Position numbers and translations under genes: made by a program
Part shown: one piece after another, positions 1 to 7,327 of the stretch
Layout of the letters: each line of letters opens with the position of its first letter
Numbering within the stretch: the first letter of the stretch is position 1
The notes under the pieces: model-generated
The model's database searches: none
Told to the model about the DNA's origin: nothing
The model's input: only the letters and a program-made list of their open reading frames with translations
DNA from: JBELMB01 sp042088665
Lineage (GTDB): Bacteria; Pseudomonadota; Alphaproteobacteria; Rhodobacterales; Rhodobacteraceae
DNA: 24,572 nucleotides
Assembly (NCBI GenBank): GCA_042088665.1
Contig: JBELMB010000067.1
Coordinates: forward strand, 1-24,572
Reading direction: 5' to 3'

Positions 1-19
1 TGTCCCATGATCTGCTGAC

Positions 20-163
20 CTAAGCAGCCAGATTTTCCCGACATAGGACGTTGTCCGTCAGGGTGACCGTTTCGTCCAGACGCTGCGGCTGAGGCGCGTT
101 TGGATCAACGGAAAAGGTGATGACCGGATCGAAGCCGGACAAAAATGCGGTTGGTCCCGCCAT
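20..163 (-). CDS. Possible small protein of 47 aa, unrecognised
   Basis: An ATG at 163 (minus strand) opens a 47-codon frame ending in TAG at 20. A G-rich stretch (complement of 171-175) lies about 7 bases before the ATG and could be a ribosome binding site. The peptide begins MAGPTAFLSGFDPVITFSVD, is acidic to neutral, has one cysteine near its C-terminus (VLCRENLAA) and shows no signal peptide, membrane segment or motif I recognise. It diverges from the TIGR03032 gene at 401. The frame can be extended upstream to 325, but that part is rich in Cys, Arg and Gly like a non-coding frame. It may be spurious. Confidence 0.25.
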   Translation of the reverse strand: MAGPTAFLSGFDPVITFSVDPNAPQPQRLDETVTLTDNVLCRENLAA

Positions 164-278
164 AACAAATCCCCCAGAGCAGCAAATGCCGCCAAATTGG
201 CGCTGCCCATGGCTGCCTCCCGGCGCACGCACGCAACGCTCTGCGAACGACGGGACATGAAGAAACCCTTCAGGTCGA

Positions 279-302
279 GTAAAACTTTCGTAAAACTTTA
301 CG
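279..302. promoter_or_regulatory. Tandem 11-bp direct repeat with internal dyad, upstream of the TIGR03032 gene
   Basis: GTAAAACTTTC (279-289) is followed at once by GTAAAACTTTA (290-300), 10 of 11 bases identical and one helical turn apart. The second copy also forms an inverted repeat, CGTAAA-AC-TTTACG (289-302). The stretch is AT-rich in a GC-rich window and lies between a possible minus-strand small ORF and the plus-strand gene at 401. The arrangement would suit an operator or promoter element, but no known regulator site is recognised and no good -35/-10 pair is evident. Confidence 0.35.
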
Positions 303-400
303 ATTGACCGGCAGTCGACGCGCATCTGTGCAATGGGCCGCTTTGCTTGACGCAGATGCCTTTGCGGTGCTTTGTCAGACAGGCGCCACGAGGATCCCCG

Positions 401-1423
401 ATGCTGATGATGTCACACCATTTTGCCGACTGGCTGGCGCGCTGTGACGTTGGTCTGGCGCTGACCACCTACCAGCGCGGGCGCTTGATGTTCATTGGCC
501 GCAAACCCGACGGGCGAATCCGCGCGCATGAACGCATTGTCGAGCAGTGTCAGGGGTTGTGGACCGACGGAACCTCGCTTTGGGTCAGTGGGTTATGGAG
601 CCTGATCCGGTTTCAGAACGCGCTGGCCCCTCAGCAATTGACCGAGAGCGGCGCGGATCGGCTGTTTGCTCCGCGTGAGACGCGGATCACCGGGCGGATT
701 GATTGCCATGACATCAACACCGAGACGGGGCGCGTGTTGTTTGTCAACACGGCGTGGAATTGCATCGCCACGATCTCTGACACCGCGAGTTTTCGCCCCG
801 TTTGGCGGCCGCCGTTCATCTCGCGGTTGATCGGTGAAGATCGCTGTCATTTGAACGGCATGGCGCTGAAGGACGGGTCGCTGTTTGTGGCCACGGCGGT
901 CAGCCGCTCTGATGTGGCGGACGGCTGGCGCGACCGGCGGCAGTCCGGTGGCGTGGTCATCGATATCGCCAGCGGAGAGTTGGCCGCCACGGGTCTGTCG
1001 ATGCCCCATTCGCCGCGATGGTATCGCGGGCGGCTTTGGCTGTTGAACTCCGGCACGGGGGAGTTTGGTACAATCGACCTCGCAAATGGTACATTTTGCC
1101 CGGTCGCCTTTTGCCCCGGCTACGCCCGCGGACTGAGCTTTGCAGGGCCCTACGCAATCATCGGGTTGTCGCGCCCGCGTCACAACGCGACCTTTGACGG
1201 CCTCGCACTCGACGCGCGGTTGCGAGACAGGGACACAGAAGCCCGCGCCGGGCTGCTTGTCGTCGATCTGGAAAGCGGGACGACGGTGGAATGGCTGCGC
1301 TTTGAACACACAATTGAAGAGCTATATGACGTGGCGGTCTTGCCCGATGTAAAACAGGCGGAGGCAATCGGGTTTCGGGGCGACGGGATTGAAAACCATG
1401 TCCTTCCCGAGGTTCTCGAATAA
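401..1423 (+). CDS. TIGR03032 family (DUF4915) protein
   Basis: Member of the TIGR03032 family, about 340 residues and predicted to form a beta-propeller-like fold; its biochemical role is not known to me. Family hallmarks are visible in order: LWVSGLWSLIRFQN near residue 65, a DCHDIN…VLFVNTAWNCIATIS block, FRPVWRPPFISRLIGEDRCH followed by LNGMALKDG near residues 135-165, GGVVIDIASGE, then LSMPHSPRW…RLWLLNSGTGE and a GYARGLSF segment. There is no signal peptide. I chose ATG 401 because CGAGGA (389-394) sits 6 bases before it. In-frame alternatives are ATG 356 and TTG 347, which would add a poorly conserved N-terminus. The gene stands alone; a decayed transposase follows it. Confidence 0.87.
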   Translation: MLMMSHHFADWLARCDVGLALTTYQRGRLMFIGRKPDGRIRAHERIVEQCQGLWTDGTSLWVSGLWSLIRFQNALAPQQLTESGADRLFAPRETRITGRIDCHDINTETGRVLFVNTAWNCIATISDTASFRPVWRPPFISRLIGEDRCHLNGMALKDGSLFVATAVSRSDVADGWRDRRQSGGVVIDIASGELAATGLSMPHSPRWYRGRLWLLNSGTGEFGTIDLANGTFCPVAFCPGYARGLSFAGPYAIIGLSRPRHNATFDGLALDARLRDRDTEARAGLLVVDLESGTTVEWLRFEHTIEELYDVAVLPDVKQAEAIGFRGDGIENHVLPEVLE

Positions 1424-1440
1424 GGTCGCAGGAGTTTCCG

Positions 1441-1655
1441 CCAGGAATTCTGGCGGTCATGCAATAGGAAGGGAAAGGGATACGCGCATGTATCCCGGGT
1501 CGAAAGCCACGCAAGACAACCGTGAGAAACCCTTCTCGTGACATCGCTGCGCAATGCACTGCCGGGCAGTGGACAAGCGCCGATACAAACGGCGCAACCG
1601 CACCCAGATCATGTTCGGCAGGCTCAAGGATTGGGGGCGCGCAACTGCTGGCTGA
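1441..1655 (+). pseudogene. Decayed IS5-family transposase fragment (C-terminal half)
   Basis: Two separate frames encode consecutive pieces of an IS5-family (IS427-like) DDE transposase. Frame one, 1477-1527, reads GIRACIPGRKPRKTTVR. Frame two, 1572-1634, reads DKRRYKRRN, then TQ in place of the usual IE, then IMFGRLKDW, and stops at 1653. In intact relatives the two pieces are separated by about one residue. Here 44 bases lie between them, implying an insertion of about 41 bp and a frame change. Bases 1441-1476 look like a further degraded upstream part (an xWFR-like remnant with an in-frame TAG). The usual RYDRC and VIYWL endings are missing. No terminal inverted repeats were identified. 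It is an inactive relic beside a tRNA gene. The rest of 1424-1857 shows nothing else convincing apart from a 7-bp stem hairpin at 1438-1456 with no T-tract. Confidence 0.7.
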
Positions 1656-1857
1656 GGCCGGATGCAGAGGCCCTGGCCGTTGCCGGGCACAAAGCATTGG
1701 AGATGGTGTAAAAACCCGCCGCCAGACCGATCAAGAAACACGGACGAAACGCGCCCAAGCAAAGAGCAGCCGACAAGAAGAGGAATGTGCGAAACCCCAG
1801 CCATCCGACAATGCACAAAGGCAGACAGAATGGAAAAAACCTAGAAAATTCAATAGG

Positions 1858-1941
1858 TGGTGCGGGTGAAGGGACTCGAACCCCCACGCCAAAGGCGCCA
1901 GAACCTAAATCTGGTGCGTCTACCAATTCCGCCACACCCGC
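1858..1941 (-). tRNA. tRNA-Leu (anticodon UAG)
   Basis: On the minus strand the gene starts GCGGGTG (from 1941) and the acceptor strand closes with CACCCGC (complement of 1862-1868). It has discriminator A at 1861 and an encoded CCA at 1858-1860. The anticodon arm is CCAGA-TTTAGGT-TCTGG, giving anticodon TAG, which reads CUN leucine codons. A variable arm longer than in class I tRNAs and the GGTTCGAGTCC T-arm are present, as expected for a class II leucine tRNA. Total length is 84 nt with CCA. The neighbouring transposase relic suggests that this tRNA flank has tolerated insertions. Confidence 0.97.
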
Positions 1942-2096
1942 ACGTTTCGTGCCGCGCTCAATAGCAAAGCACCGCGCCGCATGCGAGGGAAAAACGCATG
2001 TTTCGCGCGCTGGAAAGTGTCGAAAAAGGGCGCGACATTTACCGGATGTTACCGTAAGCTGGCGCAAAACATAAGGCAGAGCCGAGCAGGACCGCC

Positions 2097-2585
2097 ATGA
2101 CACGCCAGACCCTTTCGCGCCCCCTCGGGGCGCGTCGCATTGCGTCGTCCGACGCACAGAACGCCCTGATAGCCGGCACCGAGGTGCTGACCCTTGACGG
2201 GAGCTTGCCGGTGGAGGTTCTCTCGCCCGGGGACCGCATCATCACCCGCGACAGCGGGGCGGTGCGGCTCGCCTGTGTCGGGCGTCTCAGCCTGCGCAGG
2301 AGAGTGATCGCGATTGCAGCCAGCACATTGGCCGCCGGACGCCCGGAGCAAGAAGTTCATCTTCTTGCCGGACAGGAGGTGTTGTTGCGCGACTGGCGCG
2401 CGGCGGCGCTTTTTGGGGCGGCCACGGCGCTGGTGCCTGCGGACCGGCTGATCGACGGCGTCTTTGTCCGCGACCTCGGTGTTCAGAAGGTGTCTTGCGT
2501 GACACTGCATTTCGAGGCCCCTCATATTCTCTATGCGGATGGCGTCGAAGTGGCCTGCGCGGACCCCTTGACGGTTCCGGCCTGA
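2097..2585 (+). CDS. Hint-domain (Hint_2-type) protein, splice-junction Cys replaced
   Basis: A 162-residue protein made almost entirely of a Hint (hedgehog/intein) fold. The N-terminal block ALIAGTEVLTLDG at about residues 23-35, then LPVEVLSPGDRIITRDSG, matches the usual C-x-x-x-G-T-x-I-x-T…PVExLxxGDxVxTRD signature of Rhodobacterales Hint_2 proteins. Later blocks HLLAGQEVLLRD, a Leu/Val-rich segment, and HFEAPHILYADGVEVACADP fit the domain's C-terminal half. The residue at the catalytic cysteine position is Ala23, so autoprocessing by the normal N-S acyl shift should be impossible. AGGA at 2088-2091 supports ATG 2097. The gene lies alone between tRNA-Leu and convergent nnr, not fused to an RTX protein. 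The family's function is unknown. Confidence 0.78.
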   Translation: MTRQTLSRPLGARRIASSDAQNALIAGTEVLTLDGSLPVEVLSPGDRIITRDSGAVRLACVGRLSLRRRVIAIAASTLAAGRPEQEVHLLAGQEVLLRDWRAAALFGAATALVPADRLIDGVFVRDLGVQKVSCVTLHFEAPHILYADGVEVACADPLTVPA

Positions 2586-2607
2586 GCCTTTGCGTGGGGA
2601 AACCTTC

Positions 2608-4236
2608 TCACCCCTCCAGATCGCGAAAAACCCTTGGCAGCATGTCCGGCAAGTCCTCCGCAATCAGACCGGGCCCAAAAGCGCGCGCGGCCTCGATGTG
2701 CAGATACACGGCAAGTTCGGCAGCCCGTGCGGGTGCCTCACCCCGCGCCAGTAACCCGGTGACCAGACCTGCGAGCACATCCCCTGCCCCGGCTGTGGCA
2801 AGCCATGGGGCTTCGCGCTCATAAAGGGCCGGAATGCAGGTGGTGTTTCCCTGCGGATCGGACACAACCGTGTCCGGCCCCTTGAACAGCACCACGCAAC
2901 CCGCGCGATGGGCCGCGTCGCGCGTCGCGTCGAGCTTGGAATAGGCCGGACCGCTTTCGGCCGCACCGTTCAATCGCGCGGCGATGTCCGGAAACAGGCG
3001 CGCGAATTCTCCCGCGTGCGGGGTCAGAACGACGTTCTCGTGCAAAAGGGAAAACAGGGCGTCCGGATCGCGCTGGAACCGGGACAGCGCATCCGCATCC
3101 AGCACTGTGCCAAGCTGCGCCGCGAGCGCCGTCCTCACCAACTCGCCAGTGGCCGGGCCAAGGCCCAGCCCCGGCCCGAGGCAAATCGCGTTGAAGCGCT
3201 TGTCCTCCAGCATCTCGCTCAACCCGGCAGTGCCGTCCAGTCCACGCACCATGATTGCGTTCAGATGCACCGCGTGTTCGCCGATCCCGCGCAAGGGACA
3301 GCCGACCGTCACCAGCCCCGCACCGACGCGCAACGCCCCACGCGCCGCCAGCCGCGCCGCGCCGCCCTGCCCCGGCGGACCGGACATGACCAGCGCGTGC
3401 CCGTGGTCATACTTGTGCGCATGAACGCTTTTGGTGAAGGCACCGCGCGCGACCGACGGACCCGGGTCGTGCAGCCCGGCGCGACCCAACCATTGCGCCA
3501 CCTTGTTGTTTGGCGCGCCCAACGCGGTCTCATCGCAATCGACGCGCTCCCGATCCAGCCCGATGTCGACAACCCGCAGCCGACCAGAGGCCAAGGCCCC
3601 GTCCAATGTCACATGCCCCGCCTTGGGCCGGTGAAACGTGACCGTCAGATCGTAGCCCCGCGACTGCGACAGGGCGCTGTCCGGCCCAAGCGTGCGCCCG
3701 CTGTCAGCGCAGTGCCCGCTGGGAAAATCCACCGCGAGGGTCCGCCCGGCACAAAAACTGCGCGCATCGGCGAGGAACATCGACAAGGCCTCCCCGACCG
3801 GGCGGGTCAACCCTGTCCCGAACAGGGCATCAACAAAGACCACATGCTGCCCTTGGAAACACAGGCCGGTCTGCGCACCACGACCGTGGCGCGCGATCAA
3901 CGCATCGACGTCCGAGGTGTCACCGACCTCCGCCCAGAGTCGGTAATTCTCTGCCGCATCCGGTGGCAAGGCGTTCCTGTCACCAAACAGATAGACCTCG
4001 ACCCGCCACCCCTGCGCATGCAGCAACCGCGCGATGACAAAGCCGTCGCCGCCGTTGTTTCCCGGACCGCACAAGACGATCGCCGGACCCGGCGCCAGTT
4101 CTGGCCATTCCGTGCCGATCGCCTCGACCACCCCGGCGCCTGCGCGCTCCATCAGCGCGCGCCCGGTGACTGTCCCGCTGTCGATGGCCGCATGTTCGAT
4201 GGCGCGCATCTGTGCCCCGGTGAGCAGTTCAACCAT
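2608..4236 (-). CDS. nnr: Bifunctional NAD(P)H-hydrate epimerase / ADP-dependent dehydratase
   Basis: Repairs damaged NADH and NADPH. The N-terminal YjeF_N domain (about residues 1-215) epimerises R- and S-NAD(P)HX, and the C-terminal ribokinase-like domain (about 235-542) dehydrates S-NAD(P)HX with ADP. Visible motifs are CGPGNNGGDGF near residue 56 (epimerase nucleotide loop), HALVMSGPPGQGGAARLAAR, LGPGLGLG, LTPHAGEFARLFP, LFKGPDTVV, and TAGAGDVLAGL with the catalytic Asp near residue 486. Length 542 is slightly long for the fused family. ATG 4236 starts MVELLTGAQMRAIE, a normal family N-terminus. It is divergent from glnB across 168 bp and convergent with the Hint gene, 22 bp apart with no clear terminator between them. 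Confidence 0.94.
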   Translation of the reverse strand: MVELLTGAQMRAIEHAAIDSGTVTGRALMERAGAGVVEAIGTEWPELAPGPAIVLCGPGNNGGDGFVIARLLHAQGWRVEVYLFGDRNALPPDAAENYRLWAEVGDTSDVDALIARHGRGAQTGLCFQGQHVVFVDALFGTGLTRPVGEALSMFLADARSFCAGRTLAVDFPSGHCADSGRTLGPDSALSQSRGYDLTVTFHRPKAGHVTLDGALASGRLRVVDIGLDRERVDCDETALGAPNNKVAQWLGRAGLHDPGPSVARGAFTKSVHAHKYDHGHALVMSGPPGQGGAARLAARGALRVGAGLVTVGCPLRGIGEHAVHLNAIMVRGLDGTAGLSEMLEDKRFNAICLGPGLGLGPATGELVRTALAAQLGTVLDADALSRFQRDPDALFSLLHENVVLTPHAGEFARLFPDIAARLNGAAESGPAYSKLDATRDAAHRAGCVVLFKGPDTVVSDPQGNTTCIPALYEREAPWLATAGAGDVLAGLVTGLLARGEAPARAAELAVYLHIEAARAFGPGLIAEDLPDMLPRVFRDLEG

Positions 4237-4404
4237 GTCTAACCCCGCGATTCAATTTCGCCTATATTTTGCGCATTGTGCTTAATTTTTTGCCGCCGTA
4301 CGAAAATCGACTCCCGGCACCTGCGCCCTCTGACCCTATCCGATTGTAGAGCACAAACAGAAGTGGTCTGCCGTAGTGCACACGGAACGAAGGGGGAGGA
4401 CCTC

Positions 4405-4743
4405 ATGAAAAAGATCGAAGCCATCATCAAGCCGTTCAAGCTTGATGAAGTAAAAGAGGCTTTGCAGGACGCCGGAATCCAGGGGCTTTCGGTTGTCGAG
4501 GTCAAGGGTTTTGGCCGTCAGAAGGGGCATACGGAACTGTACCGTGGCGCTGAATATGTGGTCGACTTTCTGCCCAAGGTGAAAATCGAGATCGTTCTGG
4601 ACGACGACCAGGTTGATCCCGCAGTTGATGCCATCGTTTCCGCAGCGAAGACCGACAAGATCGGCGACGGCAAGATCTTTGTGACGGCCGTTGAGCAAGC
4701 CATCCGCATCCGGACCGGCGAAACCGGATCCGACGCACTTTGA
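4405..4743 (+). CDS. glnB: Nitrogen regulatory protein P-II
   Basis: A 112-residue trimeric PII signal protein that senses 2-oxoglutarate, ATP/ADP and, through uridylylation, glutamine; it controls glutamine synthetase adenylylation and NtrB. The sequence is canonical: MKKIEAIIKPFKLDEVKEAL, a T-loop with KGFGRQKGHTELYRGAEY in which Tyr51 is the uridylylation site, and the C-terminal GDGKIFV…IRIRTGE block that binds nucleotide. GGGGGAGGA at 4392-4400 is a strong ribosome binding site that fixes ATG 4405; the longer upstream frame is not a real extension. Linkage to glnA, 70 bp downstream on the same strand, marks it as GlnB rather than amtB-linked GlnK. No canonical -24/-12 (sigma-54) or good sigma-70 promoter was found upstream by eye. 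Confidence 0.98.
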   Translation: MKKIEAIIKPFKLDEVKEALQDAGIQGLSVVEVKGFGRQKGHTELYRGAEYVVDFLPKVKIEIVLDDDQVDPAVDAIVSAAKTDKIGDGKIFVTAVEQAIRIRTGETGSDAL

Positions 4744-4754
4744 TCCAAATAAGC

Positions 4755-4776
4755 GCACGGAACGCCTGTTTCGTGC
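4755..4776 (+). other. Intercistronic hairpin between glnB and glnA
   Basis: GCACGGAAC (4755-4763), loop GCCT, GTTTCGTGC (4768-4776). The 9-bp stem is complete in the plus-strand RNA, with one G-U wobble (4760/4771); the minus-strand RNA would have a C-A mismatch there, so the structure favours the glnBA transcript. No U-run follows, so it is not a standard intrinsic terminator. It could protect the upstream glnB segment, mark a processing site, or reduce read-through. Confidence 0.6.
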
Positions 4777-4813
4777 CGACGATACCCTTATTCTGACAGA
4801 GAAGGACCAAGGA

Positions 4814-6220
4814 ATGAGCAAGGAAGCTGTTCTGAATCTCATCAAGGAAGAGGACGCGGCCTACGTCGACATCCGCTTCACCGACCCGCGCGGCAAGCTG
4901 CAGCACGTGACAGTGATGTCCGACCAGGTCGACGAAGACTTCCTCGACGAAGGCTTTATGTTTGACGGCTCCTCCATTGCCGGCTGGAAATCCATCGACC
5001 AGTCCGACATGAAGCTGATGCCCGACACCGAAAGCGCCTATGTCGACCCGTTCTTTGCCGAAAAGACGATCTGCATTCACTGCTCCGTCGTCGAGCCCGA
5101 CACCGGCGAGGCCTATGCCCGCGACCCGCGCGGCACGGCAGAAAAGGCAGAGGCCTATCTGAAGTCCTCCGGCATCGGCGATGTGTCCTACTGGGGTCCC
5201 GAAGCGGAATTCTTCCTATTTGACGACGTGCGCTATTCCAACAAGATGAACAAGGTGTCCTACGAAGTGGACGCGTTGGACGCGGCATGGAACACCGACA
5301 CCGAATATGAAGTCGGCAACATGGGCCACCGTCCCGGCGTCAAGGGCGGCTACTTCCCCGTTCCCCCGGTCGACGATGGTCAGGACATCCGCTCTGAAAT
5401 GCTCTCGACCATGAAGCGCATGGGCATGAAAGTCGACAAGCACCACCACGAAGTGGCGTCCTGTCAGCACGAGCTTGGCCTGATCTTCGGCAGCCTGACA
5501 CAGCAGGCTGATGAGCTGCAGAAGTACAAATACGTCGTGCACAACGTCGCACAGGCCTATGGCAAGTCGGCCACCTTCATGCCAAAGCCGATCTACGGCG
5601 ACAACGGCACCGGCATGCACTGCAACATGTCGATCTGGAAAGACGGCAAGCCGCTCTTTGCAGGCGATCAATATGCCGACCTGTCGATGGAAGCGCTGTA
5701 TTTCATCGGCGGTGTGCTCAAGCATGCCAAGGCGCTGAACGCCTTCACCAACCCGTCCACCAACTCCTACAAGCGTCTGATCCCGGGCTTCGAAGCTCCG
5801 GTTCTGCGCGCGTATTCCGCCAGCAACCGTTCTGGCTGTGTGCGGATCCCGTGGACCGAAAGCCCGAAGGCCAAGCGCGTCGAGGCCCGCTTCCCCGATC
5901 CGGCGGCGAACCCCTACCTGTGCTTCGCAGCCCTGCTGATGGCTGGCCTCGACGGCATCAACAACAAGATCCATCCGGGCGAAGCCATGGACAAGGACCT
6001 CTACGACCTGCCCGCCGAAGAACTGGCTGGCATCCCCACGGTCTGCGGGTCCCTGCGCGAAGCCATGGACGAGCTTCAGAAGGACATGGACTTCCTGCTG
6101 GCTGGCGACGTCTTCACCAAGGACCAGATCGAAGGCTACATCGATCTCAAGATGGAAGAGATCGAACTGTTCGAGCACACGCCGCACCCGGTTGAATTCC
6201 AGATGTACTACAGCTGCTGA
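4814..6220 (+). CDS. glnA: Type I glutamine synthetase (GSI-beta)
   Basis: Makes glutamine from glutamate, ammonium and ATP as a cytoplasmic dodecamer. The 468 residues match the family length. Motifs in order: MFDGSSIAGWKSIDQSDM (early GS signature), GPEAEFFLFDD (metal ligands), NGTGMHCNMSIWKDG (ATP/glutamate region), NPSTNSYKRLIPGFEAP, ASNRSGCVRIP, and KDLYDLPAEE with Tyr397 exactly at the adenylylation position of the GSI-beta type. AAGGA at 4809-4813 abuts ATG 4814 very closely; GAGAAGGA from 4799 is the probable Shine-Dalgarno region. An upstream in-frame extension to 4691 overlaps glnB and is not needed. It is transcribed with glnB and ends at a strong terminator 24 bp downstream. Confidence 0.98.
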   Translation: MSKEAVLNLIKEEDAAYVDIRFTDPRGKLQHVTVMSDQVDEDFLDEGFMFDGSSIAGWKSIDQSDMKLMPDTESAYVDPFFAEKTICIHCSVVEPDTGEAYARDPRGTAEKAEAYLKSSGIGDVSYWGPEAEFFLFDDVRYSNKMNKVSYEVDALDAAWNTDTEYEVGNMGHRPGVKGGYFPVPPVDDGQDIRSEMLSTMKRMGMKVDKHHHEVASCQHELGLIFGSLTQQADELQKYKYVVHNVAQAYGKSATFMPKPIYGDNGTGMHCNMSIWKDGKPLFAGDQYADLSMEALYFIGGVLKHAKALNAFTNPSTNSYKRLIPGFEAPVLRAYSASNRSGCVRIPWTESPKAKRVEARFPDPAANPYLCFAALLMAGLDGINNKIHPGEAMDKDLYDLPAEELAGIPTVCGSLREAMDELQKDMDFLLAGDVFTKDQIEGYIDLKMEEIELFEHTPHPVEFQMYYSC

Positions 6221-6244
6221 TCATCCGATCACATCCACGGGATT

Positions 6245-6267
6245 GGGCGCCTTCGGGCGCCCTTTTT
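6245..6267 (+). terminator. Rho-independent terminator of glnA
   Basis: Perfect 7-bp stem GGGCGCC (6245-6251), stable TTCG tetraloop, GGCGCCC (6256-6262), then TTTTT (6263-6267). It lies 24 bp after the glnA stop on the same strand. Downstream to 6523 I see no gene or clear regulatory motif. Confidence 0.92.
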
Positions 6268-6523
6268 CGTTTCTGCGCCTGTATTGCCAGCAGAACGGCC
6301 TGACAAACTGCGGCGAAGTTGAACCAAACCTTTGACAAAGCAGCGCCAACCCGGCGCTTGCAGCACGAAAACGGGCCTTTCGGGTCGGGTTTCGGCTTTT
6401 GCGGCGCGGATGTGTCGAAACCATGGCGCGGTTGCGCCCACCGCCCCGCTGCCCCCCCTTGGCGATGGCACAGTCCTGCGCCATCTCTGGCTTGTCGCTG
6501 CCTGACTTGCCCAAAGGACTCCG

Positions 6524-7252
6524 ATGACCGCTTACCTGATCTTCGACGACCCGCCCCCGTCGCTGCCGGACTGCGTGCAGCATCTCATGCCACATCTGCG
6601 CAAAGGCGATGCGCCGCTTGCCCATTCGGCTGGCGACGACGCCACGGCCGACATGGATTTGGAACGCCCCCTTGAGATCCGTGGCAAGAACGGTTTCTCC
6701 CTGACGCTGAGCCTTGGCGCGCATGACGGCGACGCCAGTATCCAATTGGTGATTGCGCATCTGGGCGACGATGAACCCGAAAGCCGGGATCTCTTGCCCC
6801 GGCTTGCCTTCCTGACCTACCAACTGGTCAAATGCACCAGCGCCCGGGCAGTGATCTGGCCGGGGACAGAGACCGAATTGCCCCGCGCCGATTTCCTGAA
6901 GGGGTTGGAGGCGAGCTTTTCTCCGGACCATGTCATCCCGCGCCGCGTGAGCGCATCAGGCTTTGCCCCGCGCCCACAAAGCTGGCGCCTGCCCGCTTAC
7001 CGCCCGCCGCAGACCAAGACGCGTGGCACGGACAAGCGCTACACGGCGCATATCGCCGCCTACGAGGCCCATTTGCGCAGGATACTCACAAGCCCCGCGA
7101 CAGAGGCGGAACTGGCCGACGCCAAGGCCCGCCGCGCAAAGCGGGATCCCTGGGCGCCGCTGGACCAGCTTTTGCACCACGTTGCCACCGTGCTTGGCGG
7201 GCTGCGCCATGGGCGACTTGTTTACAGCGCGCGACGGCTGGGGTCAGCCTGA
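6524..7252 (+). CDS. Hypothetical protein, 242 aa
   Basis: Not recognised. AAAGGA (6513-6518) gives a well-spaced ribosome binding site for ATG 6524, and codon use matches neighbouring genes, so it is probably real. The N-terminal 130 residues alternate hydrophobic strands and acidic loops (RGKNGFSLTLSLGAHDGDAS, LVIAHLGDDEPESRDLL) and include a SARAVIWPGTETELPRADFL stretch of the kind seen in small DUF4261-like domains; that resemblance is weak. The C-terminal 100 residues are basic and proline-rich, then helical, with RYTAHIAAYEAHLRRI and DPWAPLDQLLHHVATVLGGL. No signal peptide or membrane helix. It precedes the lytic transglycosylase by 75 bp on the same strand and may be cotranscribed with it. 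Confidence 0.72.
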   Translation: MTAYLIFDDPPPSLPDCVQHLMPHLRKGDAPLAHSAGDDATADMDLERPLEIRGKNGFSLTLSLGAHDGDASIQLVIAHLGDDEPESRDLLPRLAFLTYQLVKCTSARAVIWPGTETELPRADFLKGLEASFSPDHVIPRRVSASGFAPRPQSWRLPAYRPPQTKTRGTDKRYTAHIAAYEAHLRRILTSPATEAELADAKARRAKRDPWAPLDQLLHHVATVLGGLRHGRLVYSARRLGSA

Positions 7253-7327
7253 CACTATTCCCCCTTGGCGGATTCGTGGCGAATGGCTAGGTTTCGCACA
7301 ACACGAAGTTGTCCGCCGGAGATCCCG

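Noticed and set aside
2908..4242. A 444-codon plus-strand frame opposite nnr
   Set aside because: Antisense shadow of a high-GC gene, Arg/Gln-rich with no recognisable motif, while nnr on the other strand has all family motifs.
4237..4404. Possible sigma-54 or NtrC sites upstream of glnB
   Set aside because: Candidates such as TGGTCTGCCGTAGTGC have the wrong GG-to-GC spacing, and TTGCGCATTGTGC does not match the NtrC dyad well enough.
5216..6187. A 323-codon minus-strand frame opposite glnA
   Set aside because: Antisense shadow of glnA. The composition is His/Val/Gly-rich with no domain and it is contained in a certain gene.
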